A stretch of DNA of 64,000 nucleotides from Cordia subcordata (lineage: Eukaryota; Streptophyta; Magnoliopsida; Boraginales; Cordiaceae). A model generated the notes under the pieces. That model had not been told where the DNA came from and made no database searches. It was given only the letters and a program-made list of their open reading frames with translations. The position numbers and the translations under genes were made by a program. Shown one piece after another: positions 45,721 to 56,223 of the stretch. The DNA is taken from the NCBI GenBank assembly GCA_028554755.1, contig JAPTOF010000016.1:13202001-13266000 (forward strand). The letters run 5' to 3'. Position 1 is the first letter of the stretch. Each line of letters begins with the position of its first letter.

Positions 45721-46815
45721 TGGGATTATCAACTCTTGTTTTTCACAGACAGTGCTAATCTAATCATGAAAGAGACCAGATACTTCTCTGATGAACTCCT
45801 TGCAAAACAACAAAACTAGGCACCGATGTAGTACCAACCAAAAAACCTTTGATTCCTAAGTCAGATTCCTTTTTTGGTTAAGTTTATCTGTGGAATATAG
45901 GAGGAATAGTGAAGTTACCTTATTTGAGTATGAGGAGGCCCTATTTATAAGTTGCGACTTGAGACACGTGTTTTGCTTACTAAGACTACTGGGCGACTAT
46001 CGGATACGACAAGCATGCCATCGGGTATCTCCTCAGGTGGATCACCTGAGCCTATCGCAGGGCTTCTAGGTCGGGGTATTCCCTATCACCTATGCTGCTC
46101 TAGCTGATCCCACATCAATTTCTTATTAAACTTCTAACATTTGTTGGGTTCAATTACTTTATTGCTTTTGCCATTTTTGTCCTAGTTCATAACTGGAAGA
46201 GCTTGTTGAATCCTAGGGATATGTTGTTGCTCTATTCTTTACTATTACGTGAAATATCATTAAGGATAGTGTCCTTAACATGCCTCAAACTTTCCAATTG
46301 TTCTGCAATTGATTTTTACTTACAACATATAGGCTATAAACAGGAGTGCTTTGCGATTGTTTTGGCAAAGATAAAAAGTGATTGTTATTTGTAAAAAGCA
46401 GTAACTTCTTAAGAGTTTCTATAATTAATATAAATTATACTTGGGAAAAGTTTTTTGTTCATATATACATCTGCCCTCGATGTTTTCTAAGGATTTGCAA
46501 ATACGAAATAGATTCCAACACATATTGCAATGGGAAAAGATTTTGTTAATAATGTTATTCTAATGATAGTAAATTGAGACGTAATTAAAATAAAATGAAC
46601 TAAAACTTTCATAATTATACCTTTTAGCTTGTAATATATTAATGTTAAGAGCAAATCTTTGTTCATTCAAGTGACAATCTCTTTCAAAATTTGAAACTAT
46701 TAAAATGAGTTTATTTATTTATTTCATAATAGGATAAATGACCTATTTGGTTCCCTTAGCTTTTATCTTTTTGAGAATTAAGTTCTTTAGCTTACAAGAT
46801 GATAATTTAGTCTAT
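45721..46815. other. Unassigned AT-rich DNA, possible 5' end of element H
   Basis: No gene is visible. A minus-strand TATA-like TTATAAATAG at 45,941-45,950 lies in the right place and direction to be the promoter of element H, but no LTR ends were found. Short frames at 46,203-46,394 and 46,738-46,938 have no recognisable product. Retrotransposon similarity fades near 46,200. Confidence 0.4.
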
Positions 46816-47522
46816 GGTAGAATGCCATTTCCCCCCATGAGTTGTAGCATAAATCCCAAACTACGCCATCAAAATTTATTTTTACCCACTTTCCCCCATG
46901 ATAATAAGTTTCACCAAACAATGCCTTATCTTAATTAGTTTTTTAGTTTTTGTGTTAAGTTTTTAAATTGTTAGTTTATAAAAAGTTATACTTTGAAATT
47001 AAAAAATTAATTTGATACACACACATATATAAAAGAAGATTTTATTTAATTTTTTATTAATTTGTATAATAAATATTTTTACTTTTTATTTTTATTTTTA
47101 AATGGTTAGCTAGTTGAAAACATGATGCGATTGGATAGGAAAAAATAATTCAATTTGAAATATATATTATAAAACAATTGTTTTAAAGTGAATTTAATTT
47201 TTTTAATAGTGTGTATAGGGTAATTTTTGTAAATTAAGTAGCTTTTTTTTTTTTCTTTGTATTTTGATTTTTTTTATTCTTTATTTTATTAGTGACTTAT
47301 CGATCTATTGAATGATTTTATTAATTTTTTGTCTACTATCTTTCTTTTTTCTTTTCTTTTCTCTTTTGGGTCATAAAATTTAAAAAAAAAAAATAAAGAT
47401 GCCTTTAATATAAGGCTTTGTTTGGGAAAATTGAAGTCATGGGGGAATATGGGTAAAACTAAAATTTCATGGGGAAATTTAAGATTAAACTAAAAACTCA
47501 TGGGGGGAAATGGGGTTTACCC
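46816..47522. mobile_element. Mutator-like MITE, 707 bp, long TIRs, 10-bp TSD
   Basis: The left end (GGTAGAATGCCATTTCCCCC and on) and the complement of the right end (GGGTAAACCCCATTTCCCCC and on) are inverted copies. The similarity continues inward for about 95 bases, including TTTTACCCACTTTCCCCC against TTTTACCCATATTCCCCC. Both sides carry TTTAGTCTAT (46,806-46,815 and 47,523-47,532). A target duplication of 8-11 bp with long TIRs is typical of Mutator-like elements. The interior is AT-rich with no coding potential, so it is non-autonomous. It lies about 270 bp beyond the stop codon of the GULLO gene. Confidence 0.8.
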
Positions 47523-47732
47523 TTTAGTCTATTGTCTTTCCAATTAGTGATGCATTTAATTCCAAGTTTAAAAAATATCAAAAAAATTTATATTTTCAAT
47601 CCCTCGTCTTTGCAATTTGTGATAATATTAATCCCAACATCACTAATCTCTTAACTTTTTGAGTTCATGATTAACGAAGTCACAAATTACACAGATAAGA
47701 AGTTGAATTGTCGCATTTTAAAAATAAATAAC

Positions 47733-47738
47733 TTTATT
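47733..47738 (-). terminator. Probable poly(A) signal of the GULLO-like gene
   Basis: AATAAA on the minus strand, 55 bp after the TAA stop, within an AT-rich 3' flank. Other AATAAA-like sequences are nearby, so the exact cleavage site is open. Confidence 0.5.
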
Positions 47739-47792
47739 CTAAAATAGTTCAAAAATAAGAAGCCAAATAAATCATTTGCTCGTTCATAATAT

Positions 47793-48607
47793 TTAGCTCG
47801 CGGATTTTGAATATCGGCATATACGAGCTTCATCATAAACAAGACCTGGTCGACAAACATACCCTGCAGCTACATTACAATGTCTATCTTCCGAGCAAAT
47901 ACACTGACCCTCCAATGCACAACCATCCATTTTTGCCTTAGATTGCTTGCCAAACAGTATCTCATCTGACCATTCACTTGAGAACATGTTCTGAGGATCC
48001 AACCCCTTCTTGGCTGCTACAAACTTGTTAAAATTGGGATACTTCTTTGGCACATTGAAAAATGCTAAGTTTCTATTCTTACCCCAATGTGGCTTTGCGC
48101 CATACTTTAAGAATGCCATTTGCTCTATTTCTTCCCATATATCTTCGTTTAATCTCGGCGTTTTCGGGTCATCAGATCGATAGTAGTTGATGTCTACCAC
48201 GACTGAATCCTCAGGTTGTCCCAGATACGCATCTGAGGCCTTGATGAAACGTATCAGGAAGCCATTGTATATGTCTGCTCCGCAGAAGTTTTTCGGCTGT
48301 ATGTCCCTTAGTTTCTTCACGTCGCGTATGAAATCTGCGAATTTTGAAGCAGGAAATATAGCCGTTGTCTCGAAGAAGAACAAGCCATTGATTCTTGGAT
48401 CCCAAGCACATGAGATGTCCCTTCTGAGAGGGGATGAGTATAAACAAGAACCTGATGTCTGCATTTTGCCTTGATGTCCTATAACCGGGTAGCCAGTGAA
48501 GATCAATTTGTTCTTCAACCCGTTGGCTATTGATTTCTTATATGCCACAAATGAAGACGCCATTAGACACTTCCCATTCACATTTCTTGCTTTCTCCAAG
48601 GATTTCT
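47793..48607 (-). CDS. GULLO: GULLO exon 4: oxidase domain and Cys-rich tail
   Basis: Acceptor TTGTACAG at 48,608 gives (G)AG AAA TCC, that is EKSLEKARNVNGKC. The open frame extends 46 bases further upstream, but these belong to the intron. It holds FTGYPVIGHQGKMQ, AWDPRI, PHWGKNRNLAF and the cysteine-rich end DGCALEGQCICSEDRHC, and stops with TAA at 47,795-47,793. Confidence 0.9.
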
Positions 48608-50278
48608 CTGTACAAGAATATTCATAAGAATAAATTGTCACTTGCCTTTCCAATTTCCATTAATTCACTTTTAAGGTTTTGCTTTACATGTGATCTAAAT
48701 TGTTAAATATTTTGACAATTTTGATTTCTAGACTAAAGACATCAATATTACAAAAACGATGCAATGATTTGTTGTATTATAAAGATAAGGGACTGAATTT
48801 ATCAAATGAATCATAGATGAGGGACGGACCATGTGAGTCGTTAACCCTTTTAATAAGTAAGTATTGGTGAATTATAGTTCTGAGTGCAAAGCCCAAATGC
48901 ATAATATATTGAACCAAAAAAGATACAGCTCCTTCAAATATATGTTTTATCCCAAACAGGTCATCGACTTAATTCCTTGAGACGTTCTTCCAATGCATTG
49001 ACTTTGTTAAAAAATCAAAAATACCGTCATATTGATAATCATATTTTGCAATTGGCATATAACCTTTATATTTAACACTTTGCTTGACATCTTTATGCCT
49101 ATTTTCATATTCTTTTTGCCAACATGTTCACACTAATTTTTTTCATTGTTTAAAAATTTAAAATTTAAAATTTAAAATTAAAAAACCAAAAATTAGCAGA
49201 AGGTTCGAAGTTCAAATTTCAAGTACCAGGAAAAGAAAAGAGAAAAAGGTTTGCAAAACGTTCATTTCTCTTAAATTTGTTTGGGTTTTTCAATTGTCTA
49301 ACGGCATAGCAAATTGTTTGTTTATGTCTAAGACCTTGGCTTCAGCTTCGGCTCCTTAAATTTAGTGTAAGATTTTTTTAGAAAATAAAATATTTTTTGA
49401 TGTTTAGTTGTTATATTAAGAAATATTTTTCAGTGTTTGATTATCACATTAGAAAATGTTTTCATTTTAAGAGATTTTTATGAGGAAGATGCATTTTACT
49501 ACTACAAATAATTATTTAAATTAAAGAGTTCAAAAAATTTTTTAAGAAAAAAGGAAAATAAGAAAAGAGCCTTAGTTTGGTTGCCGATGAGAAAAAGACA
49601 GAGCTATCATGCAATATGTAAGAGTGAAAACTTTGAGTATAGCATTAAATTCGATTAGCTTTTGTATTTTTTAAGGCCACATATGTACCCAAATTATTGT
49701 TAGTCCATGGTATATTCAATTACTCAAATTATTGTTAGTGCATGGTATATTCAATTTACTAAAACAAAAAAATTGTTGTTGGCCAAAAAAAATCATAATT
49801 TGTTTGGTTAAATTTGCAGTTTAAAGTGCTATTTATGATTTTAATTATTTGATTTCAATATTTTACAATTTTTTTTAGTTTTAAAGTTTGTTAATTTTTA
49901 ACTTTTTTAATCTTTTGACCTCTTAAAATCTTAATCTCATAATTTTTTAACTTTTTAATTTTTAAGTTTTACTTTTAATTTCTTTAATTTTTAATTTTTT
50001 TAATTTTGTATTTTAAATTTTTAAGCAATAAAAAAATTGGTGTGAACATGTTGATTAAAAAATATGAAAATAGATAAAAAGGTGTACAACAAAGCATCAT
50101 ATTTAAGGTTATACGACAATTGCAAAATGTGACTATTAATGTGAGGGTATTTTCAGTCTCTCAACAAATTCAATGCATTAGAAGGATCCCTCAAAAGATT
50201 ATAAAAAGTTATAGAACTTATTTAGGATAAAGCATATACTTAGGGGACTTATATATATGTCTTTCTTTTTCTCTCTTG

Positions 50279-50317
<39 letters not shown>

Positions 50318-52972
50318 GGAGACCTCCCACCCCTATGAAATTTAAAGCGAAGACCTCATTATTGTGGAAGACAGTGTCAACCACTTAAGTGTAATGAATA
50401 ATCATCCATCACACGGCTTATCCCTTAATCCCAGATCATTGTAGTTTATGTGACTTTCTGGTAATAAGTTTCTGTAAAACTATGATGATTATTTAGCAAT
50501 AAGTAATTTTGTCCAAAGTCTATTAGTGGATGTAGATAGAAGACCAAACTACCACAAATCCAATGTCATTTTCTTTGCTGAGTATGTAATTAGTCTACCT
50601 GTCTCAATCCGAACAAGAGCATTACCATGTGATCACATACTCATCATAAGGATGACAAGTCATACATATTAACTTATAAGAGAAGAAATAAGAAAATTTC
50701 AGAGGATATTAATTTGTTGTACCTGCTTCTCGAATTGATTTGGAAATCAAAATAGAATTTGATTGGAAGCCTAAAAAATCGTTGACGCCATCCCCGCTTG
50801 CATTCAAGGAAACTCTGTTGTCGATTCTATACACTGCCACGTGTCTCGATGGATACCATTGGATGTCTGCAAATTCGTGCCTCTTTGCGTGCTCTACAAA
50901 TTCATCTTCCATACCATCATCACTTGTGAAATTGTAGGTTATGCTTCTCTTGAATCCCCTTTCCAGGGAGAATTTCACCTGTTGTTTATTAATTATATTT
51001 CAATATGAGTTCAAATTATTGGAAAAATAAAAATAAAAATATTAGTCACACTTTGAAGAATATCACAACATATTGCTCATTCAAAAAAAAATTAAAAAAC
51101 CCTCTTCTATATATAAGACGATAATCTCAACCATTTACACAAAACTAAGGGCCCGTTTGACATTGCTATTAAAATCTATTGTTATAATTGGGGTTGCAGT
51201 TGCAGTTGTTAATGCGGTTAAGAAAAGTTATTTTCCTATTTGGTAAAAAATATAAAATTGTTGTAGGATAAAAAAGTATTCGATAATATGTTTGGTTAAA
51301 ATTGTGGTTTAAAGTGCTCTTTGTTATTTATTTATTTATTTGATTTTAATATTTTAAATGACTTAGTTTATAAATTTCTTAATTATTTGTAATTTTTAAA
51401 TTTTTTAAAGATTTAAAATTTTTACTTTTTTACTTCCTTAATTTTTAGTTTTTAATTTTTTAATGTTTAGTTTTTGATTTTTTTTTAATTTTTAATTTTT
51501 AAATTTTTAAATTTTTAAATTTTTAAAATTTTAAATTCTTATTTTTTATTTTCTAATTTTTTATTTTTCAATTTTTATAATTTTTATTTTTAAATTTTTA
51601 ATTTTTTATATTTTCAATTTTTAATTTTAATATTTAATTTTTATTTGTATGTGTTATTTTAATTTCAAATTTTTTTAATCTTTTAAATTTTAAATTTTTT
51701 AATTTATTTAAATTACATGTTTAATATGTAATCATAAATGAGTATGTTGTAATAGCTATAACTAAAAAAGTGTATATATATAAACCTGCAGTTTGTAGAC
51801 CGCAGTTTGAGAAAAAATAGCATAATTGATGATTTTTTGAAACTCTATTTTGGTTCACTCAAAACTCTATTTTGTCTATAACTAAACAACCCATGAACCT
51901 ACTTTTCGGCAAAACCAACTTTTTTTCCTGCTAAACCTCAATGCCAAACAGGCTGTAATTAATCTGAACCCTTTATTTCAAAATTTAAATTCTTTATTAA
52001 TATTTTTCTTTCTCCCTTTTTATTTTCAAATAAAAAGATATGGATTAATTTAGTCTTGTATGAATAATTAAGATTATCCCTCTTATATATAGAAAAAAAA
52101 ATAAAAAATAAGAGAAGATCCAATCACTTTGAAAAATGACCAACAAGTCATGGGATTATGGCCTAGTTTAGGATTTGTTCATAGTCGAAAGTATGACATT
52201 TAATTTGACATCTTTCTATACATGTGTACATACACACATATATGTATATAGTTATTAAAATTGATCCATTTGATTGTCGGGGCTGCGACTTTTCATTCAT
52301 CAAGTTGCTAATATTTATTACAAGTTAGTATATTTAGTTAATCTATTTTGACTATTATTAAGGCTAAAGCTTACATTTGTTTAACAAAAGAGACTTAATT
52401 CTGAATCTGATTTATTACTTTGTAACAAGTTACCAAAATTGACCCATGTTGACTCTTATAGCTACTGCTTACCTTCCTTCAATAATTTAGTTGTAGAACT
52501 CATTCACTACACAAGAAGTTACTAAAACTACCCATTTTCGTTAATAATTTGAGCTATGATGTAACTTTCCTTCCACTAGGAAAATTTTATATAACTTACT
52601 AAAATAATCAATTTTGATCATTGAGCCACACGAACATACCAATCCCTACGCTATACTCCTTAATTACTATGCTCCTAATAATTACCGTGCAGCTTCCCGC
52701 ATGTGAGATACACATGCTACATAATAAGATCTAAGTTAACCAAATCTCCTAAAAACACGAAGCATTGCATCTGAAACACGCATAAAATCTCTCTGTCTAA
52801 GTTGCATCTCCAACGCAACAACCTCTCCTACGACTAAAAAACTTCGACGACTTCATCCAAATCAACAACATTGGCACAAATATAACAATTTCTACCTCAA
52901 AATTCACAAATATTCACACTATACATACATACATACATACATACATTCATAGATATATATATATATATATAT

Positions 52973-53027
<55 letters not shown>

Positions 53028-56000
53028 TATGTGTGCTTCAATGACAGTGATGTTCAACCTTAGGAAGTATTTGAACATCACTCTGAAAATGTATGAATAT
53101 CATATGTGAAATTGCTCTAAAAATATATTGTAAATTTTCACATTACAAAAATGCTTGAGAATTGATGTTCTGCTATGTGATAAAATAAAATTCAAAGTTC
53201 AAAACATTTTCTTTGTAGGTTCAAAATGAATAAACTATTGATTCAAAATTGGTATCATGCTATCTGATAAAATAAAAATCATGGTCCAAAATAAATAAAC
53301 TATTGGTTCAAAATAAATAAACTACTAGTTCAAAATTGATATTATGCTACTTGATAAAATAAAAAATCATGGTTCAAAATGAATAAACTACTGGTTTAAA
53401 ATGACTAAACTAATAGTTCAAAATTGATATCATGCTACATGATAAATAAAAATCATGGGTTAAAGTGAATAAACTACTGGTTCAAAATGAATAAATTGCT
53501 GATTTAAAATGAATAAATGACTGATTCAAAATTGATTTCATATTACCTGAAAAAATAAAAGTCATGTTTCAAAATAAATAAACTATTGGTTTAAAATGAC
53601 TAAATTGTTGATTCAAACTAAATAAACATATTAGTTCAAAATTGATATCATACTACCTTATAAAATAAAAATCATGGTTCAAAATAAATAAACTACTAGT
53701 TCAAAATGACTAAATTACTGGTTCAAAATTGATACCATGCTACCTGATAAAATAAAATCATAGTTTAAAATAAATAAACTAATGGTTCAAAATAACTAAA
53801 CTATTGGTTCAGACTGAATAAATTACTGGTTCAAAATGAATAAACTATTAGTTCAAATTTGATATCATGCTATCTAATAAAATAAAAAACATGGTTTAAA
53901 TGAGTAAACTACTAGTTCAAACTAAATAAACTACTGGTTCAAAATAAATAAACTACTGATTCAAAAATCACACACTACATGTGCAATCAATATAGTATTT
54001 CATATGTTACACTAGTAATTCACAAAATGCTATCATATTTGATAAATTAATAGTATTAGTTCAAAATATTCACTTTACATGTTCAAAATGTATAAACTAC
54101 TAGTTTAAAAACAAAGATAGCTGCTTAGAATCGCCTAATGAAAGAGATCTCAGTCACAAATTAGAAAATAGATACTCAGACATTAGAAGATAAATCCTCA
54201 TAGAACCTGTATGCAAAACTACAGCAACGATTTTAATGGCTTCACTTTGATCGATTAAAACATGTTTTTTTTTTTAATTTTAGACGACGTCAAACAACGT
54301 CGTTTCAATAGAGCATATATAATACGCAATTTAAGGAGCACTGTGCACCTGCGGAGCACAGTGCCTACGAAGGACAATAAAATTTGCACAAGCATACCTT
54401 TCTTCAACCAACGTTAAATTTATAACAGGTTACTAAAAGTTAATCAATTTTGGTCACTAGAGCAACAACTCAACCTAAGACATATTTGGATTAAAAGTTA
54501 ATCTATTTTGGTCACTATTGCAACAACTCAACTTGAGATATATTTGGATTGACTTAAGAAAAGAGGGCTTTCTTGTATAATTTTTAAGAGAACCATTTTT
54601 TTATATATTGAAATTTTTAGTTTTTAAAAAAAGTTTAATTTAAACTTTTTTTAATAAGAACTATAGCTTTTTTAAAAGCCAATTCAAAAGCCTATTAAGA
54701 GCCTATTTGGGTTGTCAATTTTTGTTAAAAATTATTATATATATATATATATATTTAATAAGTATTTTGGCTTGACTTTCAAAAAAAAGTCCAAAACTCT
54801 AAAAAAAAGATTAACTTCAGCTTTTTCTAAAAATAAAGATTTTAGTTTTTTTAAAAAAAAAAACTTTTTCTAAGGGTTATAGAAAATTACTGTAAAAAAA
54901 AGTGCCAATGTAAACAAATCTTGAAGAAAAGTAGTTTTTTCATGAAAAGAATGTGTCTTCTGCTAGACAAAAGAGAAAAAAAAATTCAAAACACGCCCTT
55001 AGTTCAACCAATATTAAAAATAGACCCATATAAAAATAAATAAATTACTAACCAAAGTTTAATTATGAATGGTGAATTTTACCCTTTTAAAAATCACTTT
55101 CTCGTGATAGAGAATTTCAAAAAAGCTTCTACCGTCTTGTACGTAAAATCTAACGTAACATTCGTCTCCAAGAAAATAATATTAAAAGAGAATATGATGC
55201 TACTAACCTTGGAGATCACACCAAGCAAACCTAGTGAGACTTTAGCGGCACGAAGGAGTGGGTCCCGCCCCTGTAAATCGATGGCTTTCGCGTACCCTTC
55301 TGATTCTTTTGCCGGAACAATCAGCCTGAGGCCAAGGATGTGATCATGGACTGCTCCACCCTTACCCCACCAGGAGCTGCCATGCGCCCCTGTGCTTATC
55401 ACCCCACCAACACTCACACCTTCCCAATATGTTGAAGCCACTAAACTCAACCCTTTTGCCTCCACACTATCCACAAGCGCCCTTAGCCCAACCCCAGCAT
55501 CTGCTGTAACAGCCGGGTTGCCCACATCAACATCAATGGTTTTGTTATACCTGTCGAAACCAAACCGACAAGCCACCAGATTAAGAAAGAACAAATTATT
55601 TACAAGTAAATTTTTTATTTAGTGTATTGCTAGCATTTCGTATCGTAGCTTTTTGGAAAAGATGTATTGACGTGTCACATTGTGTCGTATTATGTATTCA
55701 CGTATCGTATTTATGCTTTTTAGGTGCGGTTACAAAGTGTACAATGGGTGCCTTATATTGGCAATGTTAGCTTGCTATCTGAAAATAATTCCTATCTGTG
55801 GAAAGAGTATAATTAGGCAATTACAATAATATACAAGATATGCAACATACGACAAGTATTCTAACAATACCTCTCAGTGCTAATTAGCATAGTTCTTTCT
55901 GCAGATTGATCATCATCAGTTGTTGGGCATGCCAATTTCGGTATGGTGTGTGAAAATTTTGTCACAACTTTCACCTTGAGTTTGTTTTTGTTTGCATTGG

Positions 56001-56223
56001 CTACCGCAGATAGAAGCTCCTCCTCATTTGTTGGGTAAACTATGTTTGGAGTGCCGACGAGACAATCCTTCCTGTCTCCCCATACACCATAGGAGTTGTG
56101 CAGAATGCAGCCTGTGGTGTTGCATTGGACAGGGTTTGGTGGTGGCATGGCATGGATGATATTTGAGAAAACCCACATGACAATAAACATTCCATGAAGA
56201 AGCAACCTAAGTGTATATGCCAT
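47793..56223 (-). CDS. GULLO: L-gulonolactone oxidase-like FAD oxidase (four exons, 588 aa)
   Basis: Exons 56,223-55,871, 55,550-55,208, 50,978-50,723 and 48,607-47,793 join in frame (intron phases 2, 0, 1; all GT-AG) to 588 codons plus TAA, the usual length for plant GULLO proteins. Residues 1-25 look like a signal peptide ending IIHA. An FAD-binding type 4 domain covers about 55-235, with VGGVISTGAHGSS at 165-177. The C-terminal half is the sugar-lactone oxidase domain with the HWGK motif at 491-494, typical of aldonolactone oxidoreductases. The tail (547-581) has six cysteines. The family oxidises L-gulono-1,4-lactone toward ascorbate. Several plant members are secreted with weak or unclear activity, so the true substrate is open. 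No stop, frameshift or broken splice site was found, so it is probably functional. Confidence 0.92.
48930..50250. mobile_element. Long-TIR DNA transposon in GULLO intron 3
   Basis: About 48,930-49,150 is an inverted copy of about 50,030-50,250. Shared stretches include ATTTTGCAATTG, TATTTTCATATT, CATGTTCACAC and CTAATGCATTGA (or CCAATGCATTGA). The TIRs are about 200 bases and imperfect. The interior is AT-rich and lacks genes. The ends and target duplication could not be fixed, because similarity fades and an (AT)n tract follows. It may be Mutator-like or foldback-type. Confidence 0.55.
50281..50314. repeat. (AT)n microsatellite in intron 3
   Basis: Seventeen AT units without interruption, next to the right end of the long-TIR element. 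Confidence 0.9.
50723..50978 (-). CDS. GULLO: GULLO exon 3
   Basis: Acceptor CAACAG before GTGAAATTC starts at Val233. It encodes VKFSLERGFKRSITYNF to SKSIREA, ending with one base of codon 318 before donor GTACAA. It links the FAD domain to the catalytic half. Confidence 0.88.
51151..51953. mobile_element. Possible hAT-like MITE in GULLO intron 2
   Basis: The left end GCCCGTTTGACATTG and the complement of the right end GCCTGTTTGGCATTG form a 15-bp imperfect inverted repeat of a kind common in plant hAT-like MITEs. The interior is very rich in A and T with runs of TTTTTAATTT. No target duplication was recognised, so the call is tentative. A related AT-rich block (TTTGGTTAAA then GTTTAAAGTGCT) is found inside the intron 3 element at about 49,803-49,840. 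Confidence 0.4.
52918..53029. repeat. Compound microsatellite (ATAC)n-(AT)n-(GATA)n in intron 2
   Basis: ATAC units at 52,918-52,945, AT units at about 52,953-52,975 and GATA units at 52,974-53,026. Length is likely to vary between individuals. Confidence 0.9.
53160..53965. repeat. Minisatellite of 22-bp units with a 44-bp cassette in intron 2
   Basis: A unit of about 22 bp around TAAACTACTGGTTCAAAAT is repeated many times with point changes. A distinct 44-45 bp cassette (TTGATATCATGCTACCTGAT, then AAAATAAAAATCATGGTTC) recurs eight times, starting at about 53,162, 53,249, 53,334, 53,421, 53,531, 53,640, 53,727 and 53,858. There is no coding frame. Scattered related units continue to about 54,110. 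Confidence 0.8.
54346..54372. other. Hairpin in intron 2 (9-bp stem)
   Basis: GCACTGTGC and its exact complement GCACAGTGC enclose nine bases. It lies in a locally GC-rich patch within otherwise AT-rich intron DNA. Confidence 0.55.
55208..55550 (-). CDS. GULLO: GULLO exon 2: core of FAD-binding domain
   Basis: Acceptor TTCGACAG before GTATAAC completes an Arg codon (118) and gives YNKTIDVDVGNPAVTADAGV. It includes GGVISTGAHGSSWWGKGGAVHD (166-187) and ends at LLGVISK (residue 232) before donor GTTAGT. Confidence 0.9.
55871..56223 (-). CDS. GULLO: GULLO exon 1: signal peptide and start of FAD domain
   Basis: The ATG at 56,223-56,221 is the first in frame and gives a hydrophobic leader. The exon encodes residues 1-117 plus two bases of codon 118 and ends GAGAG before donor GTATTG. 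Four cysteines are present: 34, 39, 54 and 99. Confidence 0.9.

Noticed and set aside
48608..48653. Possible 46-base extension of GULLO exon 4
   Set aside because: The frame is open, but there is a good acceptor at 48,608, and using it restores both the reading phase and the family sequence after exon 3.
53160..53965. CRISPR-like array
   Set aside because: The repeats are diverged, the spacers are themselves copies of the unit, and the DNA is an intron of a plant gene.
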